Source of the DNA: Actibacterium pelagium
GTDB taxonomy: Bacteria > Pseudomonadota > Alphaproteobacteria > Rhodobacterales > Rhodobacteraceae
Direction of reading: 5' to 3'
Length of the DNA stretch: 64,000 nt
Assembly (NCBI RefSeq): GCF_002285415.1
Contig: NZ_NSBU01000004.1
Coordinates: 884,001-948,000 of the forward strand
Shown: piece after piece, positions 1 through 8,901 of the stretch
Layout: every line of letters begins with the position of its first letter
Position numbering within the stretch: position 1 is the first letter of the stretch
The notes under the pieces: model-generated
What the model was told of the DNA's origin: nothing
What the model saw: only the letters and a program-made list of their open reading frames with translations
Database searches by the model: none
Made by a program: the position numbers and the translations under genes

Positions 1-1035
1 ATGGGCGAGGCCGATCTGGTGGAAGAGGTCGCGCGGATCGCCTCCCTGACCAAGCTGGAAGGCAAGCCCATGCCGCGCGCCGAGGTTGGTGTGCCGAAAC
101 CAGTTCTGACCCCGATGCAGAAACGCGAAAGCATTGCGCGGCGCACGGCGGCTTCGCTTGGCTACAACGAATGCGTCACCTACAGCTTTATCGACCAGAA
201 GAGCGCGGCGTTCTTCGGCGGTGGCACTGATGCAACCATGCTGGCCAACCCGATCTCTGCCGATATGAGCCACATGCGCCCGTCGCTGCTGCCCGGTCTG
301 CTGCAGGCGGCTGCCCGCAATCAGGCGCGTGGCTTCATGGATCTGGCATTGTGCGAGGTTGGTCCTGTCTGGCACGGCGGTGAACCTGACGAGCAAGAGC
401 TGATGATCACCGGCGTCCTGATCGGCCACACCGGCCCCAAAGACGTGCATGGCGCGCGTCGCCCGGTGGACGTCTATGATGCGAAAGCTGATGCAGAGGC
501 CGTTCTGGCCGCCATCGGTGCGCCGGCGAAGGCGCAGATCCTTCGTGGCTTGAATGACTGGTGGCACCCGGGCCGCTCGGGCAAGATATGTCTTGGTCCG
601 AAGAAGGTACTAGCGGGCTTTGGCGAGCTGCACCCGAAGGCGCTGCAGGAAATGGACGTCAAAGGCCCTGCCGTTGCCTTTGCGATCCATCTGGCGAACA
701 TCCCGTTCCCGAAAGCAAAGTCGGCGACCCGTCCGGCACTGGAAATCCGTGACCTGCAGGCAGTCGAGCGTGACTTTGCCTTTGTCGTGGATGCCGATGT
801 CGAGGCCCTGAAACTGGTCAACGCCGCAGCCGGTGCTGACAAGGCGCTGATCGAAGAGGTCCGCGTGTTCGACGAATTCATCGGCGGCTCGCTTGGGGAA
901 GGTAAGAAATCCCTTGCCATCACCGTGCGCCTGCAGCCGACCGAAAATACGCTGAAGGAAAAAGACATCGAAGCGGTCAGCGCCAAGATTGTCGAGAAAG
1001 TCACCAAAGCCACCGGCGCGACGCTGCGCGGGTAA
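1..1035 (+). CDS. pheT: Phenylalanine--tRNA ligase beta subunit, C-terminal 344 residues (5' end outside window)
   Basis: Cytoplasmic enzyme charging tRNA-Phe as an alpha2beta2 complex with PheS. Only the C-terminal portion lies in the window; the frame is open from base 1, so the first ATG is probably an internal methionine, not the start (bacterial PheT is about 800 residues). Visible parts are the synthetase-like core (motif SMxxLPGLL-type stretch MSHMRPSLLPGLL near residue 88-100) and the C-terminal FDX-ACB anticodon-binding domain from about residue 248 (EIRDLQAVERDFAFVVD) to the end. Followed after 11 bases by ytoQ on the same strand, probably one transcript. Confidence 0.95.
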   Translation: MGEADLVEEVARIASLTKLEGKPMPRAEVGVPKPVLTPMQKRESIARRTAASLGYNECVTYSFIDQKSAAFFGGGTDATMLANPISADMSHMRPSLLPGLLQAAARNQARGFMDLALCEVGPVWHGGEPDEQELMITGVLIGHTGPKDVHGARRPVDVYDAKADAEAVLAAIGAPAKAQILRGLNDWWHPGRSGKICLGPKKVLAGFGELHPKALQEMDVKGPAVAFAIHLANIPFPKAKSATRPALEIRDLQAVERDFAFVVDADVEALKLVNAAAGADKALIEEVRVFDEFIGGSLGEGKKSLAITVRLQPTENTLKEKDIEAVSAKIVEKVTKATGATLRG

Positions 1036-1046
1036 GGGGGTAGCTT

Positions 1047-1496
1047 ATGACACTGAAGGTTTATCTGTCGGGCGAGATTCACACCAGCTGGCGTGAAGAC
1101 TTGATCGCAGCCTGTGACGGTCTGGACGTCAAGTTTGACGCACCGGTCACGGATCACGGGGCTTCTGATGACTGCGGTGTCGCTATTCTGGGCGCAGAAG
1201 ACAACAAGTTCTGGCACGACCACAAAGGAGCGAAGGTAAATGCCATTCGTACACGCAAAGGCATCGAAGATGCCGATGTGGTCGTCGTCAGGTTTGGTGA
1301 AAAGTACAAGCAATGGAACGCGGCGTTTGACGCGGGCTATGCCGCAGCGCTTGGGAAATCCCTGATCGTGATGCATCAGGCAGAACACCAGCACGCGTTG
1401 AAAGAAGTCGACGCCGCTGCCTTGGCGGTTACCGAAACGCCAGAGCAGGTCGCACAGATCCTGCGCTATGTTCTGACCAGCGTATTGCCAGGTTGA
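1047..1496 (+). CDS. ytoQ: YtoQ family protein
   Basis: A 149-residue cytoplasmic protein matching the YtoQ family (start MTLKVYLSGEIHTSWRE; central FDAPVTDHGASDDCG and NAIRTRKGIEDADVVVVRFGEKYKQWN). The fold resembles the nucleoside 2-deoxyribosyltransferase-like group (SGEIH strand, DADVVVV strand, acidic and polar loops), but no reaction has been assigned that I know of. It starts 11 bases after pheT with GGGGG upstream of the ATG, so co-transcription with pheT is likely. Length equals the family norm. Confidence 0.85.
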   Translation: MTLKVYLSGEIHTSWREDLIAACDGLDVKFDAPVTDHGASDDCGVAILGAEDNKFWHDHKGAKVNAIRTRKGIEDADVVVVRFGEKYKQWNAAFDAGYAAALGKSLIVMHQAEHQHALKEVDAAALAVTETPEQVAQILRYVLTSVLPG

Positions 1497-1504
1497 CCTT
1501 ACGT

Positions 1505-1519
1505 CCGGGGAAAACCCGG
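1505..1519 (+). terminator. Short hairpin after ytoQ, weak terminator candidate
   Basis: Stem CCGGG/CCCGG with loop GAAAA, followed by TTATAATTT, lies 8 bases after the ytoQ stop. The stem is only 5 bp, so termination may be partial. The TATAAT inside the tail (1521-1526) could instead serve as a -10 for mscL, although no well-spaced -35 is seen (TTGACC at 1493 is 22 bases away). Confidence 0.35.
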
Positions 1520-1610
1520 TTATAATTTCCCTTAACGTAAGACCAAAAAAGGGGCAAAGATGCCGTCCAGCGCGCGTCAAAGTGGCGCGGCCAGGATAAG
1601 GGAAGGCATC

Positions 1611-2051
1611 ATGCTTAAGGAATTCAAGGATTTCATCGCCAAAGGCAATGTCATGGACATGGCCGTTGGTATCATCGTCGGGGCGGCCTTTACCGCCATC
1701 GTAAAGTCTATGGTCGGCGACCTGCTGAACCCGATCATCGGCCTGATTGTCGGCGGTATCGACTTCAACAACATGTTCGTTCTGCTGAGTGGCGAGGGTG
1801 AATACGCCTCGGTCGAAGCAGCGCGAGAAGGCGGCGCAGCGGTCTTTGCTTACGGCGCGTTCCTGACGGCCGTGATCAACTTCCTGATGGTTGCATTCGT
1901 CGTGTTCATGCTTGTGCGCTACGTCAATAAAGTGAAAGAGGCGTCTGCGAAGAAGGAAGAAGAAGCACCCGCAGAAGAGGCACCCAAGGGGCCGTCGCAG
2001 GAAGAGCTTCTGATCGAGATCCGCGATCTATTGGCTGCTCAGAAAGCCTGA
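1611..2051 (+). CDS. mscL: Large-conductance mechanosensitive channel MscL
   Basis: Inner-membrane pentameric channel that opens under membrane tension to release solutes on osmotic downshock. The chosen start is ATG 1611 ([24 protein letters not shown]), preceded by GGGAAGG; an in-frame ATG at 1560 would add 17 residues unlike the family. Visible parts are the N-terminal amphipathic helix, TM1 (about 16-40, with the [12 protein letters not shown] pore-lining segment), a periplasmic loop containing an alanine/glutamate-rich insertion, TM2 (about 80-103, [21 protein letters not shown]), and the C-terminal helix bundle [11 protein letters not shown]. 146 residues, normal for the family. Confidence 0.95.
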   Translation: MLKEFKDFIAKGNVMDMAVGIIVGAAFTAIVKSMVGDLLNPIIGLIVGGIDFNNMFVLLSGEGEYASVEAAREGGAAVFAYGAFLTAVINFLMVAFVVFMLVRYVNKVKEASAKKEEEAPAEEAPKGPSQEELLIEIRDLLAAQKA

Positions 2052-2058
2052 TGCAGAA

Positions 2059-2082
2059 CGGGCGGCCCAAACGGGCCGCCCG
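2059..2082. terminator. Hairpin between convergent mscL and ald
   Basis: Perfect 10-bp stem CGGGCGGCCC (2059-2068) and GGGCCGCCCG (2073-2082) with loop AAAC. It starts 7 bases after the mscL stop and ends 5 bases before the ald stop, so it can serve both genes; T-tracts are poor on both sides. Confidence 0.75.
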
Positions 2083-2087
2083 AACTT

Positions 2088-3209
2088 TCATGCCGCCAAT
2101 ACCACTTGGTCGGCAGGGAGGAAATCAATGCCAAGCGACTGGCTGACCGCTTCATAAGTCAGTTTGCCCGCATGGATATTCAGCCCGTTCCGCAGATGCG
2201 GGTCTTCCAGACAAGCTTTGCGCCAGCCTTTATCGGCAATATCCAGCATGTAGGGCAGCGTGGCGTTGCCAAGCGCGATGGTCGAAGTCCGGGCAACGGC
2301 GCCAGGCATGTTGGCCACACAATAGTGCATGATGCCATCGACCTCGAAGATCGGATCGGCGTGTGTGGTGGCGCGAGAGGTCTCAAAGCATCCGCCTTGG
2401 TCGATCGCGACGTCTACAAGCGCTGCGCCGGGCTTCATATCCGCCAGTTGCGCGCGGCTGATCAGTTTGGGTGCTGCGGCCCCCGGGATCAGAACAGCGC
2501 CCACAACCATGTCAGCATCGGCAATCAGTTCTGCAGTGGCACCCGCTGTCGAATAGCGGTTTTTGAAGACATGCCCGAAGGTGTCATCCAGATACCGAAG
2601 GCGCGGCAGCGACCGATCCAGAACGGTAACATCTGCGCCCATTCCCGCAGCGATACGGGCTGCGTGGGTGCCGACAACACCACCACCGATCACGACGACC
2701 TTGGCAGGGCCAACGCCCGGAACGCCACCCATTAGAACGCCGCGACCTCCATTGGCCTTTTGCAGGGTCCAAGCGCCAACCTGCGGGGCAAGACGGCCTG
2801 CGACCTCGGACATGGGTGCGAGCAGAGGAAGCCCGCCTTTGGCATCGGTAACGGTTTCATAGGCGATGGCGGTACAGCCCGAGGCAAGAAGGTCGTGGGT
2901 CTGATCGGGGTCCGGGGCGAGGTGAAGATAGGTGAACAGAACCTGACCCTCGCGCAGCATCTTGCGCTCGCTGGCTTGGGGTTCTTTGACCTTCACGATC
3001 ATGTCGGCCTGTGCAAAGACCTCTGCCGCGGTTTCGATGATCTTGGCACCCGCCGCCAGATAGTCGTCGTTGCTAAAGCCCGAGCCGTCACCGGCGCCGG
3101 TTTCCACGATAACCTGATGACCATGGGCGATGGCCTCGCGCGCTGCGTTCGGGGTAAGCCCGACGCGAAACTCTTGTGGTTTGATCTCTTTCGGGCATCC
3201 GATTTTCAT
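2088..3209 (-). CDS. ald: Alanine dehydrogenase
   Basis: NAD-dependent reversible oxidative deamination of L-alanine to pyruvate and ammonia in the cytoplasm. 373 residues, the usual length. N-terminal catalytic domain begins MKIGCPKEIKPQEFRVGLTP, with the substrate-binding R and K residues of the family; Rossmann NAD-binding motif VVVIGGGVVGTHAARIAAGMGADVTVLD lies around residues 170-197; SEVAGRLAPQVGAW is the usual conserved segment. It is divergent from an Lrp/AsnC-type regulator, an arrangement seen with AldR-type control. The ATG is preceded by an AGGAGGA-type site. Confidence 0.96.
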   Translation of the reverse strand: MKIGCPKEIKPQEFRVGLTPNAAREAIAHGHQVIVETGAGDGSGFSNDDYLAAGAKIIETAAEVFAQADMIVKVKEPQASERKMLREGQVLFTYLHLAPDPDQTHDLLASGCTAIAYETVTDAKGGLPLLAPMSEVAGRLAPQVGAWTLQKANGGRGVLMGGVPGVGPAKVVVIGGGVVGTHAARIAAGMGADVTVLDRSLPRLRYLDDTFGHVFKNRYSTAGATAELIADADMVVGAVLIPGAAAPKLISRAQLADMKPGAALVDVAIDQGGCFETSRATTHADPIFEVDGIMHYCVANMPGAVARTSTIALGNATLPYMLDIADKGWRKACLEDPHLRNGLNIHAGKLTYEAVSQSLGIDFLPADQVVLAA

Positions 3210-3249
3210 GGGGTCCTCCTCTTCGCCGTAGTCCCAGTTTGGCGGAGGT

Positions 3250-3315
3250 TTCGATGAATTGTTTGCCTATTTCTTGTTTGAGTTAGTATAAAATTCGAAT
3301 AATCTTCGATGAATT
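3250..3315. promoter_or_regulatory. Direct repeat TTCGATGAATT in the ald/lrp divergent promoter
   Basis: An 11-base repeat occurs at 3250-3260 and 3305-3315, 55 bp apart (about five helical turns), within the 132-bp gap between the two divergent starts. An AT-rich stretch with TATAAAAT (3288-3295) lies between the copies. Lrp/AsnC proteins bind repeated phased sites, so these are operator candidates. Confidence 0.45.
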
Positions 3316-3341
3316 CGTAAAACTGAAAAAGAAAATCGTTC

Positions 3342-3803
3342 ATGTTCTCTCTCGACGATACAGACCTTCGAATCCTGACCGCACTTCAGCGCGAGGGCCG
3401 CTTGTCCAACGCTGATTTGTCCGAGCGGGTGAACCTGTCGCCCTCGGCCTGCCACAGGCGGGTTAAGCGGCTAGAGGATGAAGGCTTTATTCGTGACTAT
3501 GTCGCGCTGGTGGACTCGCGAAAGGTCGGTCGGCCGACAACCGTCTTTGTCGAGATCACCCTTTCGGGGCAGGCTGACGAATTGCTGGACGCGTTTGAGC
3601 GGGAAGTTGCCCGCATTCCGGATGTCCTGGAATGCCATCTGATGGCCGGGAAGTTCGATTATCTGCTGAAGGTCGTGGCGCGGGATGGTGATGACTTTGC
3701 CCAGATCCACCGCCGATCGCTTGCACGCCTGCCGGGGGTGGCCCAGATGCAGTCCAGCTTTGCCTTACGGACGGTCTTCAAAACAACAGCGCTGCCGGTC
3801 TGA
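3342..3803 (+). CDS. Lrp/AsnC family transcriptional regulator (probable AldR-type)
   Basis: 153 residues: N-terminal winged HTH (DDTDLRILTALQREGRLSNADLSERVNLSPSACHRRVKRLEDEG, about 4-47) and C-terminal RAM ligand-binding/oligomerisation domain (about 65-145). LSPSACHRRVKRLE is the recognition helix. Divergent from alanine dehydrogenase, so it most likely senses an amino acid such as alanine and controls ald; this is inferred from position and family. The start ATG at 3342 agrees with the family length. Confidence 0.9.
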   Translation: MFSLDDTDLRILTALQREGRLSNADLSERVNLSPSACHRRVKRLEDEGFIRDYVALVDSRKVGRPTTVFVEITLSGQADELLDAFEREVARIPDVLECHLMAGKFDYLLKVVARDGDDFAQIHRRSLARLPGVAQMQSSFALRTVFKTTALPV

Positions 3804-3860
3804 CATGAAACCTTCAATCAGGCTTGATATCGCCCCACGGTGCACAGAAGGAAAAACAAG

Positions 3861-4769
3861 ATGATGGCAGACGGTGAAAAGGACTGGCTAGAGGCAGAGC
3901 TTGAAGACACTCTGGACGAGGACTTCGAGCTAGAGATGAGCGATCCGATGCTGTCGCAGGAGATTCGCAAGATCTATCGCGCCAAGCATCCTGACATGCT
4001 GGACCGCCGCACATATTTCACCAACCTTCTGCGCCTGCAGGGCGAGCTGATCAAACTTCAGGATTGGGTTGAACACACCAACGCCAAGGTTCTGGTGATT
4101 ATGGAGGGCCGCGACAGCGCCGGGAAGGGCGGTGTGATCAAACGGATCACGCAACGCCTTAATCCCCGGGTTGCTCGAGTGGTGGCCTTGCCTGCGCCGT
4201 CTCGTCGTGAACAAAGCCAGTGGTACTTTCAGCGCTATGTCCCGCACCTGCCTGCGGGCGGAGAGATCGTTCTGTTCGACCGTTCCTGGTACAACCGCGC
4301 CGGGGTTGAACGCGTCATGGGCTTTGCCGACGAAGAACAGGTCGAGCAGTTCTTTCAGGACGTTCCGGAATTTGAACGCATGTTGGTTCGGTCGGGAATC
4401 ATCCTACTGAAATACTGGTTTTCGATCAGCGATGAGGAACAGCAGCTGCGATTCCTTATGCGCATCCATGACCCGATGAAGCAGTGGAAACTGTCACCGA
4501 TGGACTTGGAAAGCCGTGTCCGGTGGGAGGAATACACCAAGGCCAAAGAGGACATGTTCGCCCGCACCAATATCCCTGAAGCGCCATGGTACATCGTCGA
4601 AGGCAACGACAAGAAGCGAGAGCGCCTGAACTGTATCGAGCATCTCTTGTCCCAGATCCCCTACACCGACATCCCGCATGAAAAGGTAACGCTGCCCGAA
4701 CGCCGCTATAACCCGGACTACGAGCGTAAGGTCCTGCCGGATAAGCTTTATGTTCCCAAAATCTACTGA
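3861..4769 (+). CDS. ppk2: PPK2-family polyphosphate kinase
   Basis: Transfers phosphate between inorganic polyphosphate and nucleotides. The chosen start ATG 3861 (MMADGEKDW) has AGAAGG ten bases upstream; ATG 3840 would add seven basic residues without a good ribosome site. About 302 residues. Walker A-like GRDSAGKGG is at roughly residues 84-92, the second conserved block LFDRSWYNRAGVERVMGF follows, and RWEEYTKAKEDMFARTNIPEAPW matches the family lid/C-terminal region. The sequence alone does not settle whether it prefers making GTP/ATP or degrading polyphosphate. Appears monocistronic. Confidence 0.93.
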   Translation: MMADGEKDWLEAELEDTLDEDFELEMSDPMLSQEIRKIYRAKHPDMLDRRTYFTNLLRLQGELIKLQDWVEHTNAKVLVIMEGRDSAGKGGVIKRITQRLNPRVARVVALPAPSRREQSQWYFQRYVPHLPAGGEIVLFDRSWYNRAGVERVMGFADEEQVEQFFQDVPEFERMLVRSGIILLKYWFSISDEEQQLRFLMRIHDPMKQWKLSPMDLESRVRWEEYTKAKEDMFARTNIPEAPWYIVEGNDKKRERLNCIEHLLSQIPYTDIPHEKVTLPERRYNPDYERKVLPDKLYVPKIY

Positions 4770-5039
4770 CCTAAGCGCGGGGCAGGAACATAAAGAACTG
4801 GGCGCGCCGCGCTGACGTTTTGTGGGCACTCGGTTTGCGCGAAAGAGGCCTTATTTACTTGGGAAATTGCCTTGGTTCCAAGCGACGGCTTGGGCCTCAA
4901 GGCGCTATGTTTTGTTCTAAAGCTTTAGTTGACGTTGCGTACAATTCCTCTCGCAACATTTCCTAAACCTTGTTTTTTAAAGAACTTTGTCGAACACTGT
5001 GTCTCATCAACAATAAAAACAACCGACATGGGAGAAATC

Positions 5040-6620
5040 ATGAGAACCGCAACGAGAGCTATTCTTGCGACGACAGTCGCTATGCTTGCCTTGCCAGCAA
5101 GCGCAGAAACCCTGCGATGGGCAAGTGCCGGTGACGCGCTGACACTGGACCCGCATTCGCAGAACGAAGGCCAGACTCATACGATTCGCCACCAGATGTA
5201 CGACGCGCTGATCATTCGCGACGTAACCGGTGCGTTTGAACCGTCGCTGGCCACTGACTGGGGCCCGAAGGCCGATGACCCGAATGTTTGGGTCTTCAAT
5301 CTTCGCCAAGGCGTCAAGTTCCACAACGGCAATGACTTCACTGCCGAAGACGTGGTGTTCAGCTACAACCGTGCGAAAACCCCGACCTCGGACATGAAAG
5401 AGCTGATCAACTCGGTCGTCGAAGTCCGCGCTGTGGATGACTACACCGTCGAGATGGTCACCGATGGCCCGAACCCGATCCTGCCGGCGAACCTGACCGA
5501 CCTGTTCATCATGGACAAGGACTGGACCGAAGAAAACAACACCGTCAAAGTTCAGGACTTTGAGGGCGGCGAGATCACCTATGCCACGACGAACGTCAAC
5601 GGCACGGGTGCTTACAAGCTGGTCAGCCGCGAGCCGGACGTAAAAACCGTGATGGTTCGCAACGATGACTATTGGGGCCGTGATCAGTTCCCGATGGCCT
5701 ATTCGGACATCGTTCATACTCCGATCCAAAACGCTGCAACCCGCGTTGCCGCGCTTCTGTCGGGCGAAATCAACTTCCTGCAGGACGTGCCGGTGCAAGA
5801 CCTTGAGCGTGTCTCTTCGGCGGATGGCCTTGTGGTCAAAACCGCTCCGCAGAACCGGGTTATCTTCTTCGGTATGAACCAAGGCGCGGATGATCTTGAA
5901 GCCGACAATGTCGACGGGAAGAACCCGCTGGCTGACGTCCGCGTACGCCGTGCGATGTCGATGGCCATCAACCGTGATGCGATCAAACAGGTCGTCATGC
6001 GCGGCCAGTCGCAGCCTGCTGGCATGATTGCGCCTCCGTTCGTGAACGGCTGGACCGCAGCGATGGACGGCGAAAGCAAGACCGACCTTGCAGCAGCCAA
6101 GGCTCTGATGGCCGAAGCAGGCTATGGCGACGGATTCTCGATCCGTCTGGACTGCCCGAATGACCGCTACATCAACGATGAGGGCATCTGTCAGGCGGCT
6201 GTCGGTATGCTGGGTCAGATCGGTATCACTGTGAACCTGGATGCAATTCCGAAAGCGCAGCACTTCCCGAAGATCACCGAAGGCAAGACCGACTTCTACA
6301 TGCTGGGTTGGGGCGTTCCGACGTATGACTCGGAATATATCTTCAACTTCCTTGTCCACGGTCGTGAAGACAGCATCGGTACCTGGAACGGTACTGGCTT
6401 CGACAATGACGAGCTTGATGCAAAGATCAAATCGCTGGCGTCGAACACCAATCTGGAACAGCGTAATGCAGACATCGCCGACATTTGGCGTGTTGTGCAG
6501 GACGAGCAGCTGTACATCCCGATCCATCACCAAGTCCTGAACTGGGCCATGGGTGACAACGTCGGGATCGAAGTTGATCCGGAAAACCAGCCGATGATCA
6601 AGCACGCGACTGTCAACTAA
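5040..6620 (+). CDS. ABC transporter peptide-binding protein (SBP family 5)
   Basis: Periplasmic solute-binding protein of a Dpp/Opp-type importer, 526 residues from ATG 5040 (MRTATRAILATTVAMLALPASAETLRW), which gives a clean signal peptide cut after ASA; GGGAGAA precedes it. The longer reading frame from 4929 has no signal peptide. Family hallmarks: DALTLDPHSQNEGQT, WVFNLRQGVKFHNGNDFTAEDVVFS, GTGAYKL, DVRVRRAMSMAINRD. It heads a five-gene operon with two permeases and two ATPases. A terminator follows, which would make this gene more highly expressed than the membrane components, as is common for binding proteins. The substrate class (di/oligopeptide) is inferred from family only. Confidence 0.93.
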   Translation: MRTATRAILATTVAMLALPASAETLRWASAGDALTLDPHSQNEGQTHTIRHQMYDALIIRDVTGAFEPSLATDWGPKADDPNVWVFNLRQGVKFHNGNDFTAEDVVFSYNRAKTPTSDMKELINSVVEVRAVDDYTVEMVTDGPNPILPANLTDLFIMDKDWTEENNTVKVQDFEGGEITYATTNVNGTGAYKLVSREPDVKTVMVRNDDYWGRDQFPMAYSDIVHTPIQNAATRVAALLSGEINFLQDVPVQDLERVSSADGLVVKTAPQNRVIFFGMNQGADDLEADNVDGKNPLADVRVRRAMSMAINRDAIKQVVMRGQSQPAGMIAPPFVNGWTAAMDGESKTDLAAAKALMAEAGYGDGFSIRLDCPNDRYINDEGICQAAVGMLGQIGITVNLDAIPKAQHFPKITEGKTDFYMLGWGVPTYDSEYIFNFLVHGREDSIGTWNGTGFDNDELDAKIKSLASNTNLEQRNADIADIWRVVQDEQLYIPIHHQVLNWAMGDNVGIEVDPENQPMIKHATVN

Positions 6621-6649
6621 GACAATCGGCCGTAAGGCTTGTGACCAAC

Positions 6650-6679
6650 AAGGCGTCCGATGCTTTCGGGCGCCTTTTT
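6650..6679 (+). terminator. Intercistronic terminator after the binding-protein gene
   Basis: Stem AAGGCGTCCGA (6650-6660) pairs with TCGGGCGCCTT (6666-6676; one T-G pair), loop TGCTT, followed by a T run to 6679. It lies 30 bases after the binding-protein stop, within the operon. Confidence 0.85.
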
Positions 6680-6967
6680 CATGCGCGAATTCCTAAAGGC
6701 CGAAGCCCGTCCGGCACGAAAGCTGAACAAGTTGGGCCGTGGCAATCGAGAGGTCATTCCGGTCCGCACGTGGACCTGCTTTTGCCGATGTTCGCCCAAG
6801 CTTTGACTTGGGGTGCGCTCAGCGACATTGGGTTGACGCGACGTCCCCAGACCTTTTTCATCTTGCGCAGGGGGGGCATTAACTGATCTTTTAGCAGGAT
6901 GCTCCTCGGACTACCCCGGGGAGGTTCACTGACCTCTTCCCGAGGTCGCGGGAGGGCCACGAACAGT
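6680..6967 (+). other. Leader of the permease gene; no gene seen
   Basis: Between the terminator and the first permease start there is no convincing coding frame. A frame open from 6899 joins the permease, but its first 23 codons (RGGSLTSSRGRGRA) look untranslated. The segment may hold a second promoter for the membrane and ATPase genes; no clear -35/-10 pair was recognised. Confidence 0.4.
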
Positions 6968-7951
6968 ATGCTTGCCTTTATTATCCGGCGCGTTGGGCAA
7001 TCTATCCTCGTTCTGCTGATCGTGGGTTTGGTTGCCTTTTCGATGTTCCGCTTTGTTGGCGATCCGATCGACAACATGCTGGGACAAGAGCGCACGATCG
7101 AAGATGTAGAGCGTCTGCGGACGCAGCTGGGCCTCGATCAGCCTTTCCCGGTTCAGTACTTCAAATTCTTGGAAGGCGCGGTGCAGGGTAATTTTGGCGT
7201 CAGCTATCGTCAGGGTCGCCCCGTAGCCGAGATCCTTATGGAGCGCGCACCCGCCACGCTGGAGCTTGCCGCAGTCTCAGGTTTGCTTGCGATCATTGCG
7301 GGTATCGCGCTTGGGGTCTTCACCGCGATCCGACGAAACGGCTTTGCGGCACATACGATCATGGCGGCCTCTTTGGTCGGGGTGTCCCTGCCAACCTTCT
7401 TAATCGGGATCTTGTTGATCTATCTGTTCTCGGTCGAGCTTGGCTGGCTCCCCTCATTCGGTAGGGGGGAAACTGTCAGCATAGGCGACTGGTGGACTAC
7501 CGGGTTTCTGACCCAAAGCGGGATCAAGGCACTGATCCTGCCTGCCATTACCCTTGGCCTGTACCAGATGACGCTGATCATGCGCCTTGTCAGGTCCGAG
7601 ATGCTGGAAGTGCTGCGACAGGACTATATCCGGTTTGCCCGCGCCCGCGGTCTGCGGGATCGGGTGGTGAACTTCCGCCATGCGTTGAAAAACACGATGG
7701 TCCCGGTGGTTACCGTGATCGGTCTTCAACTTGGGTCGATCATTGCTTTTGCCATCATTACCGAGACCGTGTTCCAGTGGCCCGGCGTTGGCCTGCTGTT
7801 CATCAACGCGATCCAGTTTGTCGACATCCCGGTGATGGCTGCCTACCTGATGCTGATTTCCGTCATGTTTGTCGGCATCAACCTGATCGTTGATATCCTT
7901 TATGTCTTCATTGACCCCCGGCTTCGGGTTGACCGGAAAGGAGGGCATTGA
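6968..7951 (+). CDS. Peptide ABC transporter permease, DppB type
   Basis: Inner-membrane permease, 327 residues from ATG 6968 (MLAFIIRRVGQSILVLLIVGLVAFSMF), the usual start of DppB-type proteins. Six predicted transmembrane segments; BPD_transp_1 domain from about residue 95 with the EAA-loop region RSEMLEVLRQDYIRFARARGLRDRVVNFRHALKN that contacts the ATPase. The PVQYFKFLEGAVQGNFGVSYRQGRPV segment is typical of the family's periplasmic N-terminal part. The stop TGA overlaps the ATG of the next permease by one base, with AAAGGAGG just upstream. Confidence 0.94.
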   Translation: MLAFIIRRVGQSILVLLIVGLVAFSMFRFVGDPIDNMLGQERTIEDVERLRTQLGLDQPFPVQYFKFLEGAVQGNFGVSYRQGRPVAEILMERAPATLELAAVSGLLAIIAGIALGVFTAIRRNGFAAHTIMAASLVGVSLPTFLIGILLIYLFSVELGWLPSFGRGETVSIGDWWTTGFLTQSGIKALILPAITLGLYQMTLIMRLVRSEMLEVLRQDYIRFARARGLRDRVVNFRHALKNTMVPVVTVIGLQLGSIIAFAIITETVFQWPGVGLLFINAIQFVDIPVMAAYLMLISVMFVGINLIVDILYVFIDPRLRVDRKGGH

Positions 7952-8901
7952 TGTCTGACGCCCAAATGACCACGCGCGCCAAGGACAAAAGCCGTTGGGA
8001 ACGCTTTCGCGAAAGCGACTTCTTCTATGCGTTCAAACGCTCTCCGATCGCGCTGGTGTCCTTCACCGTCGTGTGCATCCTTGTCCTGTCCGCGGTATTT
8101 GCTCCGCTGATCGCGCCGACCAACCCGTTTGATCCGGCAAGCCTGAACCTGATGAACGGCTTCACCGCCCCGATGGAGCCCAATGCCTTTACGCAGGAAA
8201 CCTTCCTGATGGGCACGGATGATCAGGGCCGCGATGTGTTTTCCACCATCCTCTACGGGATGCGGATTTCGTTGTTTGTCGGGGTATCTGCCGTTCTGTT
8301 CGCGATGGTCCTGGGCATTATTCTGGGCCTGATTGCGGGCTATTTCGGGGGATGGGCCGAAACGATCATCATGCGCTTTGCCGACGTTCAGCTGACCTTC
8401 CCGTCTATCCTTGTGGCGATGCTGATCTTTGGTATCGCCAAGGGCTTCACCCCGGTCGAATACCGGGACCAGATGGCAATCTGGGTTCTGATCCTTGCCA
8501 TCGGTTTGTCTGACTGGGTGCAATTCGCCCGCGTCGTGCGTGGCGCGACACTGGTTGAGAAAAGTAAAGACTACGTCGCTGCCGCGCGTCTGATCGGTCG
8601 CAGCCCTTGGGCCATCATGATCAAGCACATTTTGCCAAATGCGCTGTCGCCGGTGCTGGTGATCGCGACGATCTCTTTGGCACTTGCGATTATCGCCGAG
8701 GCTACCCTGTCTTTCCTTGGTGTGGGCGCCCCGCCGACCCAACCGTCTTTGGGAACGCTTATTCGGATCGGGCAGGGCTTCCTGTTCTCGGGCGAATGGT
8801 GGATCCTGTTCTTCCCGGCCTGCACCCTTCTGGCGTTGGCCCTAAGCGTCAATTTGTTGGGCGACTGGCTTCGTGACGCGCTGAATCCGAGGCTCCGTTG
8901 A
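7951..8901 (+). CDS. Peptide ABC transporter permease, DppC type
   Basis: Second inner-membrane permease of the importer, about 316 residues. The start is ATG 7951, overlapping the previous stop; a TTG three bases earlier is in frame but less well placed. N-terminal OppC-type helix FFYAFKRSPIALVSFTVVCILVLSAVFAPLIAP, the LMGTDDQGRDVFSTILYGMRISL segment, then BPD_transp_1 with EAA loop VEKSKDYVAAARLIGRSPWAIMIKHILPNAL near residues 205-235. The end overlaps the TTG start of the first ATPase gene. Confidence 0.94.
   Translation: MSDAQMTTRAKDKSRWERFRESDFFYAFKRSPIALVSFTVVCILVLSAVFAPLIAPTNPFDPASLNLMNGFTAPMEPNAFTQETFLMGTDDQGRDVFSTILYGMRISLFVGVSAVLFAMVLGIILGLIAGYFGGWAETIIMRFADVQLTFPSILVAMLIFGIAKGFTPVEYRDQMAIWVLILAIGLSDWVQFARVVRGATLVEKSKDYVAAARLIGRSPWAIMIKHILPNALSPVLVIATISLALAIIAEATLSFLGVGAPPTQPSLGTLIRIGQGFLFSGEWWILFFPACTLLALALSVNLLGDWLRDALNPRLR

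Noticed and set aside
474-1580. 368-codon minus-strand frame across pheT/ytoQ
   Set aside because: Shadow of two real genes; no ribosome site or domain.
5007-6605. 532-codon open frame on the minus strand opposite the peptide-binding protein
   Set aside because: Perfectly antiparallel to a well-supported gene; composition follows from the codon bias of the plus-strand gene, no domain recognised.
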